The translations under genes were made by a program, and so were the position numbers. From Chloroflexota bacterium (lineage in GTDB: Bacteria; Chloroflexota; UBA6077; JACQUR01), in NCBI GenBank assembly GCA_016210245.1, contig JACQUR010000261.1:1-14576 (forward strand): a stretch of DNA of 14,576 bases, read 5' to 3'. Every line of letters starts with the position of its first letter. Within the stretch, counting starts at the first letter, position 1. Positions 5,750 through 14,365 of this stretch are shown piece by piece. A model generated the notes under the pieces. It had not been told where the DNA came from. It worked only from the letters and a program-made list of their open reading frames with translations, and ran no database searches.

Positions 5750-6418
5750 GTGAGCAGCTCTTGCTGCATCGCGGCGCCTCGGCTCGCTTCGCGCGCCAGG
5801 CGGGCGATCTCCGGCCAGCTCTGGACCAGCGCGTTGTATGAAAACGCCTCCGCCGCGCGCCTCAGGGTTCACCGGGGGCTGGCCCGCGAACTTCGGCGGG
5901 ATCTCGATCATTGCTTTACAGATCAGCACCGCCACCGGGTTCAGGTCGCTGGCATATGACTCCAGTCCGAGCCGCTGCGCCTCAAGCGGCAGCGAGCCGC
6001 CGCCGGCGAAGGGGTCGTGGAAGGCGGGCAGCCGGTCCGGGTTGAACAGCTCCGCCGCGCGTGGATGGTCCCGGTTGTCTGCACAGGTGGACCGCCAGCT
6101 CTTCCAGAGCTCGTCCCGCGCCTGCACCAGTACGTCCTGATTGGTCGTGTTCTCCCACTGCACCAACTGCTCGATCAGGCGGAACAGGCGCTGGCGCTCT
6201 CGCTCCTGCGCTGCCTCGGTGGGGAACTGCTCCGGGTGGGCAGACGGATCGTCCACCATCTGCGCGAAGATCACCGCCCGCGCCGCGGCCAGCGGCCGCC
6301 GCGCCCACCACAGGTGCAGCGTGCTCGAATGCCCGTGGCGGATGGACTTCTCGCGCGCCGAGGCTTTGTTGATCGCCTCCAGCGGGAGGGCGACCTCGAT
6401 GAGCTTTTTCTTCTGCAC
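5746..6418 (-). pseudogene. DUF1156 DNA methylase remnant, copy C (N-terminus joined to presumed C-terminus)
   Basis: A GTG at 6418, 5 nt after the ATPase stop, opens a frame of about 186 codons. It reads KLIEVALPLEAINKAS, RHGHSSTLHLWWARRPLAAA and FHDPFAGGGSLPLEA (the SAM-binding motif), then SDLNPVAVLICKAMIEIPPKF, the typical start of DUF1156 adenine-specific methylases, which are usually around 900 aa. Near 5850-5862 it runs into the tail AEAFSYNALVQSWPEIARLA...QQELLT, which lies in the +1 frame. The middle, including the catalytic (D/N)PPY region, is missing. A short GCGCG string at the joint suggests a microhomology deletion. The product cannot be a working methylase. Confidence 0.8.
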
Positions 6419-6423
6419 GAGGA

Positions 6424-8157
6424 TCAGTCCCTTCTTGGCCTCGCTCGGGCAGCCGTCTGGGCGATCAAATCCAGCTTCTCACGTATCTCCTGGTCGAGCG
6501 CCTCCCCGGGAACGAAGGGCGCCAGGGTGTGGTAGTCGGTCTTGCGCATGAGGTTGGGTACTCCGACACGTTCGTAGAACCGCCTGAACAGGGGGTCCAG
6601 AAACTCGTCGCTCGCTTTCAGATCTGGTCCCCACGGCGAGGGCTTGCCCAGAGCGAGAAGGGCAGTCTCGATCTCAGCGATTGATTCCTCCATCGTTTGG
6701 CGCCAGGATGCCCCAGACAGTTCGCCCTGTTGCTCGCGCCCCTGCGCCTCCGCGAACGAGAGGAGGGTTTGTTTGGTACAGAGGTAGTTCTCAAGTTCGC
6801 GGCGCTGCCACATCGCATGGCGCAGCACTGGATCAGCAGGAGGCTGTTGGCCGAGGTGGTCGTATATCGCCAGCCCTACGAGGTCATGCTTTGCCTCGCG
6901 CAGGCCATAGAAGTGGTCCTGGGCCTTGCGGGGCTGGTTGCCGACGTAATGCACGAAAGGTCGCTCAAGAAATGCCTGGGCGGGGTGGTCAAGCCGCTTC
7001 GCAAACGCGCGCAGGGCAGCGAGATCGGTGGACCCTTCGAGATAGAGTACCCAGCCGACCTCCTCCGCCTGGTAGTACTGATCGAACCCGATGTCCTTCA
7101 GTGATTTCAGGACCTGGCTGCCGCGATCGTCCATTCGATGAGGCACGCCGACGAACGCCACGACCACGTCCCGATCCGCCGCCTCGTTCAAGATGACCTC
7201 CGAGTGGCTCGCAGCAATGATCTGGCTGCCATGTTCTCGGGCCCACTCTGAAAGCACGCTGTAGATCTGTCGCTGCCTGAGAATCTCAAGGTGTGCGTCA
7301 GGTTCGTCGAGCAGCAAGACAGATCCAGGGTTGACTGTCAGGTAGGCGAGCAGCAACAGGGTTTGCTGGAGACCGCGCCCAGAGGATGAGAGGTCGAGTC
7401 GGACTCCGGACGGGCTTCGGTACGACATGAGAATCTCGCCGCGCTCCTGCACGAAGACCGGCTCATCGAATACCACTCCGAACAGTTGCCGCATCTGCTC
7501 GACGAGGGAGGGCCAAGTTCGCGTCTCGCGCTGCTGATCGTTGAAGAGTATCTGGTAGCAGAGATTTCGGAGAACCTCCGCGGTTCTCCCTTGTCCGATG
7601 AGGAACCCGACCTCGCCGGGCTGCTTGAGAAACTCACGGTCCGCCATCCCGGACATCGGAGGAAGAAAGTTGGTTTGTACCTGCAAGGCATGCTCGGGAA
7701 CAGCCATTCTCTCCTCGTCGAGCCTTCCCGACACGCGCATAGGCCGGCAGTAGAAGGACTCGTCGTTCGCATAGTCAAACTCCAGCCCGCAGGACCATTC
7801 GACGCCGTCCGTCACCCCGTCCACCTTGATGTCGATACGGACGTTGGTGGTACGCTGGCGCCCGGCTATCTTATGCACGTCCCGCACGTGCAGGTCGCGC
7901 CACAGCAGGTTGGCGTCGGGCACCGGAACCGCCACGAGGTCTCGGCGGTTTATCGTCACACCGGGCCGCTTTTCCGGGGCCACTCGGCCGCCACGCTTTT
8001 CCACCCAGCGCTGGAGGCCCAGGTCCCAGAGCGCGAGCGCCTGCAGGGCCGTGCTCTTTCCCGAGTCATTGGGCCCGATGAAAACCACGGGATTGCCGAG
8101 TTCGATCTCGACCTCGCGGAAGCGCTTGAGATTGCGGATGAACAGGCGGGTCAGCAT
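6424..8157 (-). CDS. OLD-like AAA ATPase with degenerate TOPRIM-type C-terminus
   Basis: A 577-aa protein. Walker A is FIGPNDSGKST (27-36), the signature is LSSSGRG (256-262), Walker B is VLLLDEPDAHL (280-290) and the switch His is in AASHSE (314-320). The C-terminal part has LYLEGSTDL (371-379), as in TOPRIM domains, and WQRRELENYL (450-459), common in this family. The usual second TOPRIM acidic motif (DxD) appears only as AIYDHLG (430-436), so nuclease activity is doubtful. Related OLD/Gabija-type proteins act in phage defence on DNA. The ATG at 8157 has no clear ribosome binding site, and the preceding ~120 bp is AT-richer. The stop lies 5 nt before the methylase copy C start. Confidence 0.8.
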   Translation of the reverse strand: MLTRLFIRNLKRFREVEIELGNPVVFIGPNDSGKSTALQALALWDLGLQRWVEKRGGRVAPEKRPGVTINRRDLVAVPVPDANLLWRDLHVRDVHKIAGRQRTTNVRIDIKVDGVTDGVEWSCGLEFDYANDESFYCRPMRVSGRLDEERMAVPEHALQVQTNFLPPMSGMADREFLKQPGEVGFLIGQGRTAEVLRNLCYQILFNDQQRETRTWPSLVEQMRQLFGVVFDEPVFVQERGEILMSYRSPSGVRLDLSSSGRGLQQTLLLLAYLTVNPGSVLLLDEPDAHLEILRQRQIYSVLSEWAREHGSQIIAASHSEVILNEAADRDVVVAFVGVPHRMDDRGSQVLKSLKDIGFDQYYQAEEVGWVLYLEGSTDLAALRAFAKRLDHPAQAFLERPFVHYVGNQPRKAQDHFYGLREAKHDLVGLAIYDHLGQQPPADPVLRHAMWQRRELENYLCTKQTLLSFAEAQGREQQGELSGASWRQTMEESIAEIETALLALGKPSPWGPDLKASDEFLDPLFRRFYERVGVPNLMRKTDYHTLAPFVPGEALDQEIREKLDLIAQTAARARPRRD

Positions 8158-8278
8158 GGCATTACCGGCTTGCTGGGAGGGAAGGTTTCGCTATCCACAA
8201 AGCTGTCGCCGCTACCTATTGAGCTCGGTCCGTTACGTTCACAGTTCCACAGCCGCAGGGGTGGAATTGAGAGTTCTC

Positions 8279-8338
8279 TCACTCAACCACCTCCGCTCGC
8301 GCTTCCAATTCCGCAATATCATAGTTCACACTCGTCAC
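8279..8338 (-). pseudogene. Unassigned 19-codon gene start
   Basis: A GTG overlaps the stop of the preceding scrap as GTGA and reads TSVNYDIAELEARAEVV before a TGA. The tight overlap and natural-looking peptide suggest the beginning of a real gene cut off after about 19 codons; I do not recognise it. The rest of the gap to the ATPase start (8158-8278) holds AT-richer DNA with a 14-bp perfect palindrome at 8268-8281 (TGAGAG TT CTCTCA), which overlaps the end of this frame. No clear promoter boxes were found. Confidence 0.35.
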
Positions 8339-8434
8339 CCCAAATGGTAGCACCACGGGGAACCGTGGTCGAATGCGATCCCGGCGCCGTTTTCGAGTTC
8401 AGCCCACAGGCCGACCGCGGTTCCGTGCAGCGCT
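8335..8434 (-). pseudogene. Unassigned gene 3' end fused behind truncated RloB
   Basis: In a frame different from RloB, the minus strand reads STVTVALHGTAVGLWAEL, then ENGAGIAFDHGSPWCYHLG and a TGA that overlaps the next GTG. It looks like a natural C-terminus in an operon, but I cannot name the family. It begins where RloB similarity stops (after FDRDG), so the two were probably joined by a deletion or recombination. A member of the DUF1156/DUF499 operon is possible but unproven. Confidence 0.35.
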
Positions 8435-8719
8435 ACCGTCACGGTCGAAGATGCAGAAAACCCGGTCATAGCCGCCCCGCTCCCCACACTTCTCCTCGGC
8501 ACACTTGACGACACTGATGGGCGCCGGGCCTTTCGTGTTCTCGGCCAGAATGACCTCCGCGGTGGTCAGCCCGTAGTGGATGCGCGCCGCCTCGAAATAC
8601 GCCTGCTCGGTTTCCCCCTCGCACACGATAAGGGTGATGGATCGCGGGCGTTTTCGTCCAGGCGTCCGCCGGAACGATTCGCTGCCGCGCAGCTTCGAGA
8701 TTGGCGTACGACGCGCCAT
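8399..8719 (-). pseudogene. rloB: Truncated RloB-family protein
   Basis: A 106-aa frame starting 3 nt after the RloA stop. It keeps the N-terminal half of RloB: basic start, TLIVCEGETEQAYFEAARIH (29-48), then APISVVKCAEE and YDRVFCIFDRDG (84-95), which resemble TOPRIM acidic motifs. RloB is normally about 200 aa and continues after the DRD motif with a conserved helical half. Here the sequence changes to a 10-residue out-of-family tail and a stop. RloA/RloB pairs occur inside type I restriction loci and defence islands. The loss suggests the pair is inactive, unless a half-length RloB still works. Confidence 0.7.
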
Positions 8720-8722
8720 GCG

Positions 8723-10021
8723 TCAGCCCCGAAGGTTGGCGATCAACGGAATGGCGCCGTAGCGGCCTTTGAGATAGCCGCGTTCCAGGGCCTCGTCCTT
8801 TCTCGGTGAGTAGTCAAGCAGGGAATAGAGGCGCGACGAGCTTTGCTCGTCCTTCTCCACCAACCAGATCTGGTCGCGCCGCAGCAGATCGGTATCCAGC
8901 ACGGTCGTGTCGTGGGTGGTGAAGACCAGTTGTGCGTTTTTCTCGTTGCTGCGACTGAGGAAAAGCCCCACAAGGAAGCGCGTCATATGCGGGTGCAGGC
9001 TGCGGTCCAATTCATCGACGCACAGGGTTGCCCCCCATTCAAGCGCGCGCAGCCAGCCCCCTGCGAACTGGAAAAGTCTCTGGGTGCCGTCTGACTCGTC
9101 GCCCAGCTCGAGCGGCACTTCCTCGATGGCATCCGCGCACCTGTGCCATGCAAGGACGCGAAAACGCTTCTGAGCCTGGAGCTGGGCGCCAGGCGGGAGG
9201 CCCAGCTCAAGGTGAACCCGCATGGCCCCGGGCAGCAGCGGACCTGTCGGCGGCGAGGGGGTCAATTCCTCTTCTAGCAACTCCAGCCGGTCAATGCCGA
9301 TATCCGCCGTGCGCATGAAGCGCATGATCTTCTCCTGTCCGCTCTCTTGAAGCAGCAGCTCGAAGCTGAGAAGCGGATTCAGGCCCACGACAGGCACCAC
9401 CACGATCAGCTTCTGCGTAATCCAGGTGAAAGCCGGGCGGAGTTGGGCATTGTTGAGCTGAATCGCGGTCGACAAAAACAGCGCGTTGTCCCGTGTGAAG
9501 TCCTGCCAGACCTTGCGCTCCGCGCGTTCTGCCTTGAAGTTGGGACCGAACCACCACCGTTGCGAACCGGTCTCGGGAGCGTATTCCCGCTCAAACCACC
9601 TCTGCGGACGGCCCTGCGGGTAGGCAACGAGCCATTCCTTGAAGACGCGCTCGGGGCTTGCTGCACAGCAGTAGTGATAGCGAACGCCATCGTCGGCGAT
9701 GAAGACGAGCTCGAACTCCGACGGCTGCCTGGCAGCCGCCTTCGAGAGGAGAAACGGCGTAACCGGAAGACGCTGGCCTTCCTGAAGACCGATGGCTGAG
9801 TTCTGTACGAGCTGGCGCAGGGTTTCCAGCGCGCGCAGGAGATTGCTCTTGCCCGCCGCGTTCGGGCCATAGATGGCCGCAGATCTCAGCAGGCGCAGGT
9901 CTCGCCCCTTGCCCGGGCTGACATTGTGCTGGCGATGGGCCGTATCCGCGCTGGCCACCATGTTGAGAGTCTGGCGGGCCTGGATGGAGCGGAAGTTCGT
10001 GACACTGAACTCGACGAGCAT
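8723..10021 (-). CDS. rloA: RloA-like AAA ATPase
   Basis: A 432-aa ABC-type ATPase: MLVEFSVTNFRSI start, Walker A YGPNAAGKSN (51-60), signature-like ESDGTQRL (309-316), Walker B TLCVDELDRSLHP (332-344), switch His in FTTHDT (367-372), and the closing ERGYLKGRYGAIP (413-425) typical of RloA/abortive-infection ATPases. It should work with RloB, whose gene follows by 3 nt. It lies after methylase copy B in the same direction. The ATG at 10021 has TGGAG upstream; a possible promoter with a palindromic spacer stands farther back. The protein looks intact although its partner is truncated. Confidence 0.8.
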   Translation of the reverse strand: MLVEFSVTNFRSIQARQTLNMVASADTAHRQHNVSPGKGRDLRLLRSAAIYGPNAAGKSNLLRALETLRQLVQNSAIGLQEGQRLPVTPFLLSKAAARQPSEFELVFIADDGVRYHYCCAASPERVFKEWLVAYPQGRPQRWFEREYAPETGSQRWWFGPNFKAERAERKVWQDFTRDNALFLSTAIQLNNAQLRPAFTWITQKLIVVVPVVGLNPLLSFELLLQESGQEKIMRFMRTADIGIDRLELLEEELTPSPPTGPLLPGAMRVHLELGLPPGAQLQAQKRFRVLAWHRCADAIEEVPLELGDESDGTQRLFQFAGGWLRALEWGATLCVDELDRSLHPHMTRFLVGLFLSRSNEKNAQLVFTTHDTTVLDTDLLRRDQIWLVEKDEQSSSRLYSLLDYSPRKDEALERGYLKGRYGAIPLIANLRG

Positions 10022-10056
10022 AGGCCCGGCTCCACAGGTGTCAAGGTTAGGCCCCT

Positions 10057-10085
10057 ATTCTTGCGGATATTCCGCAGAAAAGCAA
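10057..10085 (-). promoter_or_regulatory. Possible promoter/operator ahead of RloA
   Basis: On the minus strand TTGCTT (10080-10085) and AAGAAT (10057-10062) are 17 bp apart, a weak sigma70-like match. The spacer contains the palindrome TGCGGA-ATA-TCCGCA (10062-10076), suited for a dimeric regulator. It lies about 35-60 nt before the RloA start, in the ~106 bp between methylase copy B and RloA. Read-through from upstream genes is an equally good source of transcription. Confidence 0.3.
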
Positions 10086-10127
10086 CCATAATACCCTTCT
10101 GCCGCGCCTTCTCCTTCCGGCAGAGAC

Positions 10128-10308
10128 CCGGGTGGGCCGACGGATCATCCACCATCTGGGCGAAGATCACCGCCCGCGCCGCCGCCAGCGGCCGCCGCGC
10201 CCACCACAGGTGCAGCGTGCTCGGATGCCCGTGGCGGATGGACTTCTCCCGCGCCGAGGCTTTGTTGATCGCCTCCAGCGGGAGGGCGACCTCGATGAGC
10301 TTCTTCAT
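10128..10308 (-). pseudogene. DUF1156 DNA methylase 5' remnant, copy B
   Basis: An ATG at 10308, 4 nt after the AlbA_2 gene stop, reads KKLIEVALPLEAINKASARE, then RHGHPSTLHLWWARRPLAAA and VIFAQMVDDPSAHP. It matches copy C at 159 of 164 aligned bases (6243-6406 against 10139-10302). After codon ~60 the similarity ends in a GGTGGG/CCGGG stretch, and the frame continues through unrelated DNA towards RloA. SAM-binding and catalytic motifs are absent, so it is non-functional. The similarity starts at the start codon, not before it. Confidence 0.85.
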
Positions 10309-10312
10309 GGGT

Positions 10313-11605
10313 TCATCCGTGCTCAGGCTCTTTCCAGAGGCGGACGATGAACAGGTCGTCGCTCTCGATGAGATCGGGATCGGTCCCGTTATGCGCATGC
10401 ATTCCGGCGACGATCTTTCTGGGAACCCCGAGACCGGTGGCCTCGATGTACCGGTAGTCGCGGAGCACTTCCTTGATGAGCTCATTACGCGACGCCCGAT
10501 AGCCGGCGCGCATCTTTTCGACCGTGACCGTGTTCGGGAGACGGCCCGGAGAGATGACCTCCAAGCGGTCGGAGTAGATCGACAACTCGATGTCGGTGAC
10601 CGTGATCGTGTAGTCGCGATGGGCGATGGCGTTCACCACCGCCTCTCGGACCGCCTCCAGCGGATAGTCCCAGCGCTCCTGACGCCTCCCGTTGTCGTCG
10701 ATCCAGGCTTCAAGAGTCGTGTTCCGGCGGACGAAGTCGAGTGCCTGTTCGATGACTCCGGCCTCGACGGCCTCACCCATCTCGGAGAACGTCCGCGGGG
10801 CTCTCGGGTAGGGGGGCCCATCGTCCGGCCCCGGCGCTGGAAAGAGGGACACCGCCGGACCACGAAGCAAGACCCTCTCCTTCGCCTCGTAGTCCTTGGC
10901 GGTTCCCTGATAGGCGACCGCGGTGATGCCCGATTGAGGCAAGTACTTGTTGGGACGCGCGCCGAAGAGGAGAAGCCCTCCAGCGCTCGGGATGGGGCGA
11001 CTCCGATCCTCGGCCATCAGTTCGGTATTCACCAGAAGACGCTGCCAGCCTTCCGCATCGGCCTCGTCCGGATATGCCTGCCACCGAACATCGCGGAAGT
11101 AGTTGACCAGCCGCCGCCGGTCGAGATCGCCGAACGACGAGCCGGGCACCGGCTTGCGGTCGTACTGCAAGCGGCCCGACTGCTGATAGAGACGGACCTC
11201 TTCTTCGTCAGTCGCATCGCGCGTCGTCGTTCCGACCCGGATCTGCGTGACCCACGCGGATCCCCGTTTGGCCTTGTAGGGCTTGTCTGGCGCATCCGCG
11301 GGCAACGACACGATGCCGACGATCTTTCGCTCGCTCCACTCGATCGTTTCCCAATACGGGATCGCCGCGGGGCGCAGATGGGCGCGAGCGATCTCCATCA
11401 CCCATTCCTCCGCCTTCTCCAGCTCGCGCGTCAGCCCAGACACGGTGCGATCGTTCTCGACCCCGAGGAGGATGTAGCCCCCCTCAAGATTGAGGAGCGC
11501 CGCCATTTCCTTGGCGAGCTTCTCCGGAATAATGTCGTCTCGCTTGAACTCGACGCCGGAGTTCTCCCCGTTGTGGATCAGCTCTGTCAGCTCGGTTCGA
11601 TTCAT
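10313..11605 (-). CDS. AlbA_2 / HATPase_c_4 protein (Schlafen-type AlbA_2 domain)
   Basis: A 430-aa protein. Residues ~1-130 form an AlbA_2 domain (ENSGVEFKRDDI, then ALLNLEGGYILLGVEND), often described as nucleic-acid binding and related to Schlafen cores. Residues ~315-425 carry a GHKL ATP-binding module: N-box EAVVNAIAHRDY (321-332), ISPGRLP (351-357) and GLGVPRKI (391-398). Such proteins are widespread, poorly characterised and sometimes called transcriptional regulators. The start follows the TrlF stop by 11 nt with AAGGAAGG as ribosome binding site, so the two are one operon. The stop is 4 nt before methylase copy B. A joint role with TrlF is inferred from spacing only. Confidence 0.8.
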   Translation of the reverse strand: MNRTELTELIHNGENSGVEFKRDDIIPEKLAKEMAALLNLEGGYILLGVENDRTVSGLTRELEKAEEWVMEIARAHLRPAAIPYWETIEWSERKIVGIVSLPADAPDKPYKAKRGSAWVTQIRVGTTTRDATDEEEVRLYQQSGRLQYDRKPVPGSSFGDLDRRRLVNYFRDVRWQAYPDEADAEGWQRLLVNTELMAEDRSRPIPSAGGLLLFGARPNKYLPQSGITAVAYQGTAKDYEAKERVLLRGPAVSLFPAPGPDDGPPYPRAPRTFSEMGEAVEAGVIEQALDFVRRNTTLEAWIDDNGRRQERWDYPLEAVREAVVNAIAHRDYTITVTDIELSIYSDRLEVISPGRLPNTVTVEKMRAGYRASRNELIKEVLRDYRYIEATGLGVPRKIVAGMHAHNGTDPDLIESDDLFIVRLWKEPEHG

Positions 11606-11616
11606 CTCGCCTTCCT

Positions 11617-14319
11617 TCAGAACCCGTACTTGCGCCGACGCAGCTCAAACGCTTCCTTGCCGCCTTCGAGGATCTCCTCCACCAGCTCGCGCACCGGCCG
11701 GGAGTCGATCGAGCCCATGTGCTCGGGCGCCATCCGGGCGTGGCCGCGCTCGGCCTCGCCCGAGGCGCTCAAGCCTACGATCAGCTCGGCGTCGCCCAGC
11801 ACGGGGATGTTCGCGTTGTGGGTCGAGAAGACGAACTGCCGCCGCTGCTTCTCCTCGCGCATGCGCGGGACGATGCCCTCTGTGATGAAGCGATTGTCGA
11901 GGTCATCCTCAGGCTGGTCCACGATGAGGGGCGCGTCGGACTCGAGGAGCAGCAGCAGGAGCACAGCGGTCGCCTTCTGGCCGGTCGAGAGGTCCTCGAG
12001 CGCCTGCCAGGTGGCCGGTTCGCCCGCGGGCGCCGTGTTCAGTCGGATCGCCGTGGTCGGCGGCAGGTCGAGCTCCTCGACGCGCATCAGCACCTCGGGC
12101 TCGGCCCTGGCGAGGCGCTCGGCCTGCGCCGGTGTGATGCCGCACGCCTTGTTGAGCGCTTCCGCGCCCGCCCGGCATGCCTCGACGAACTTCGGCAGTG
12201 ACAGATCTTGGACGCGCGCCAGCGACTCGATGGCCTCGGACAGCCGGCCCCTGACTTCGTCGCGCAAGGTCCGGAAGAGCGGCTCGCGGTCGCCGGCGGA
12301 CGCAACCTCGACCTGGACCTTGTCGCGCAGCTTCTTGTTGATCTTCTTCGCGGCGCGATCGAGGCGCCGGAACTCCTCGGCCTTCAGATCCTCCCACTCG
12401 GCCAGGAGCGCCCGGCGGCGGTCGGCGTGCTCCTTCTCCAAGCGGCCCACCAGGCTCTGGCGCTCGCGCAGCGGCCGCAGCTCCTCGATCTGGCGCCGCA
12501 AGCGGATGAACTCCTCGCCATCCACCCGCGACTTCTGGAGCTCGCGGAGGATCTGCTCGTAAGCAGCCTGGACACTGTTCTTCCGGGTATCCCACTCCGC
12601 GCGCACCCCGGCGACGCCCTGGTCCGCGCGTAGCATGGCCTGCTCCAGGTCCTTCGCCACGCGTTCCAGGTCGCGGTCGAGCTGCGCAAAGACCTCGTCG
12701 GCACGCGACAGGATCTCCCTCCCTGGCAGGTCCTCGAGCGCCCTGGCCGAGAGGAACACACGATCGATGGGAATCTCCTGCTTCAGGCGCTCCAGGCACT
12801 CGCGGAAGGGGGCGAGGCGCTCGGGAATCGAGGCGAGGACGCGCTCCTCCCGGACCAGCAAGCTCTGTTCACGCAAACGCTCTTCGAGGCCCGCTTCGCG
12901 GAACCGTTCGAGCGTTTCCTCCAGGCCTGGGAGCGCGGCGAGACGTTCCTCGATCTGCCGCAGTTCGGCTCGCGCGTCAAGGAGGCTGCGCCGGCTCTTC
13001 TCCAGGTCGCGCCGCAGCGCAGCCTTGCGTTGTGTCAGCGACTCGTCTCGCTCGACGAAGCGGTCAAGCAGACGGGTGAGCTTCTCGCGGCTCCTGGTGA
13101 GCTCCGAGATCTCGTGCTGTCCGTAGACCTCGACGCCGGGGAGCACGTCCTGGGGCGCGAGATTCGAGACCTCGCCCTGGCCATCCCTCACCAATGGCGG
13201 GTTGGGGATGGTCCGCTCGATACGGTACTCGCGCACAGCCGGCCGATGCGCGCGTACCAGGAGGGAGATCTTCGTGCCGCTCTTCAGCACGTGCCGCACG
13301 ATCCCCTCGTGCGCCTTGCGCGCCTCGTCGCCGACGGCGTCGAGGCCCAGCACGGAGCGAATGCTCTCGACGACCGTCGACTTGCCGGTGCCCCGCCCGC
13401 CGACGAGAACATTGAGGTTGGGGTTGAAGTGAACCGCGGCTCCATCAAGGAAGCCACCTTCCCACGCTAGTGCGACGAGCTCAGCGTGCGCCTCGGGCTC
13501 GAGCTTGCCCTCCTTTGGATTCAGCCGAATGCGAGACCCCGGGTCGAGAAAAGCCTGGCGCAAGCCTTCGATGCTCACCTCAGACATCTTGATCCAGCAG
13601 GTTGCTGAACGGTCGTCGAGGTCTTCGGGCTGCACGATGTCTTTCGCATTGACCACGGCAATGGCGAGCCTGTCCTCTACGACGCGGGCACGGCGATAGT
13701 CAGCGTTTCTGTTCTCAACGATCTCACGTTCCTTCTGGGGTAGGTCATCGACCGGCCCCGGGATCTGGAGGGCCAGCAAGTCTTCGGACTGCCACGCCTG
13801 GATGCACGCCTGTCCTGTCAGGACCCTGAGGAGGCCGTTGTTACCTGTCACATGAGCGGCAATGGCGACACCGCCCTGCACCCGAACGCAGCGGAGGATC
13901 TCCACGAAGCTCTTCTTCGCGAGGTCGGACGAGGGTCCCATCTTCGTAATGCCGAACTCTCCAAGGAAGCGTCCAAGCTTGTCGTCGCCGGTGTCTTGAG
14001 GATAGATGCAGAGGATGTGGACGCCTTCGCTCGAAGATAGCTCGAAGCCAGGGAAGACGTGGATGCCACGGCCCACCGCCGCGCTGCGGAATGCCCGCAC
14101 GCCGCTCACGTCGTTGTGGTCGGTGATGGCGAGCACCGAGACGCCAATCTCGATGGCCTTCTCGACTACTGCCCTCGCGTGGGCGTTGGGGTCGCCGCTT
14201 CCGGGTTGGCCACGGAAGGTGGCGGGGTAGTGGTGCGGATTCACCTGAAGCGCGCATCGATGGAAAATCGCGCCCCGTGGAAGAGTGCTCACTCTGGCGA
14301 GCGGATCAAGAGCGGCCAT
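11617..14319 (-). CDS. TrlF-family protein: PHP domain plus SMC-like ATPase
   Basis: A 900-aa protein. The N-terminal PHP phosphoesterase-like domain has FHRCALQVNPHH (19-30), AITDHND (64-70), GFELSSSEGVHIL (91-103) and AAHV (154-157). An ABC/SMC-type ATPase follows, with Walker A VGGRGTGKST (306-315), a long charged coiled coil from ~420 to ~720, signature LSTGQKAT, Walker B PLIVDQPEDDLDN and FVFSTHNANIP near the end. NCBI calls such proteins TrlF family AAA-like ATPases. They resemble the PHP-ATPase (ppl) single-gene defence candidate I recall from recent antiphage screens. They likely sense or cleave nucleic acid using ATP. The start MAALDPL is preceded by GGAGAG; an open frame upstream is a shadow of the methylase remnant. 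Confidence 0.85.
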   Translation of the reverse strand: MAALDPLARVSTLPRGAIFHRCALQVNPHHYPATFRGQPGSGDPNAHARAVVEKAIEIGVSVLAITDHNDVSGVRAFRSAAVGRGIHVFPGFELSSSEGVHILCIYPQDTGDDKLGRFLGEFGITKMGPSSDLAKKSFVEILRCVRVQGGVAIAAHVTGNNGLLRVLTGQACIQAWQSEDLLALQIPGPVDDLPQKEREIVENRNADYRRARVVEDRLAIAVVNAKDIVQPEDLDDRSATCWIKMSEVSIEGLRQAFLDPGSRIRLNPKEGKLEPEAHAELVALAWEGGFLDGAAVHFNPNLNVLVGGRGTGKSTVVESIRSVLGLDAVGDEARKAHEGIVRHVLKSGTKISLLVRAHRPAVREYRIERTIPNPPLVRDGQGEVSNLAPQDVLPGVEVYGQHEISELTRSREKLTRLLDRFVERDESLTQRKAALRRDLEKSRRSLLDARAELRQIEERLAALPGLEETLERFREAGLEERLREQSLLVREERVLASIPERLAPFRECLERLKQEIPIDRVFLSARALEDLPGREILSRADEVFAQLDRDLERVAKDLEQAMLRADQGVAGVRAEWDTRKNSVQAAYEQILRELQKSRVDGEEFIRLRRQIEELRPLRERQSLVGRLEKEHADRRRALLAEWEDLKAEEFRRLDRAAKKINKKLRDKVQVEVASAGDREPLFRTLRDEVRGRLSEAIESLARVQDLSLPKFVEACRAGAEALNKACGITPAQAERLARAEPEVLMRVEELDLPPTTAIRLNTAPAGEPATWQALEDLSTGQKATAVLLLLLLESDAPLIVDQPEDDLDNRFITEGIVPRMREEKQRRQFVFSTHNANIPVLGDAELIVGLSASGEAERGHARMAPEHMGSIDSRPVRELVEEILEGGKEAFELRRRKYGF

Positions 14320-14365
14320 GAAGTCTCTCCGAGTCCTGGTGGGGCGGCTTGCCGACCAGAACCAG

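Noticed and set aside
8268..8281. 14-bp perfect palindrome as an operator for the OLD-like ATPase
   Set aside because: A short palindrome in AT-richer DNA without recognisable promoter boxes nearby is weak evidence, so it is only mentioned in the neighbouring entry.
9926..12562. 878-codon open frame on the + strand
   Set aside because: It lies antisense to RloA, methylase copy B, AlbA_2 and TrlF, all of which have clear family motifs. Its translation is low-complexity Arg/Ser-rich; open frames like this are common opposite high-GC genes.
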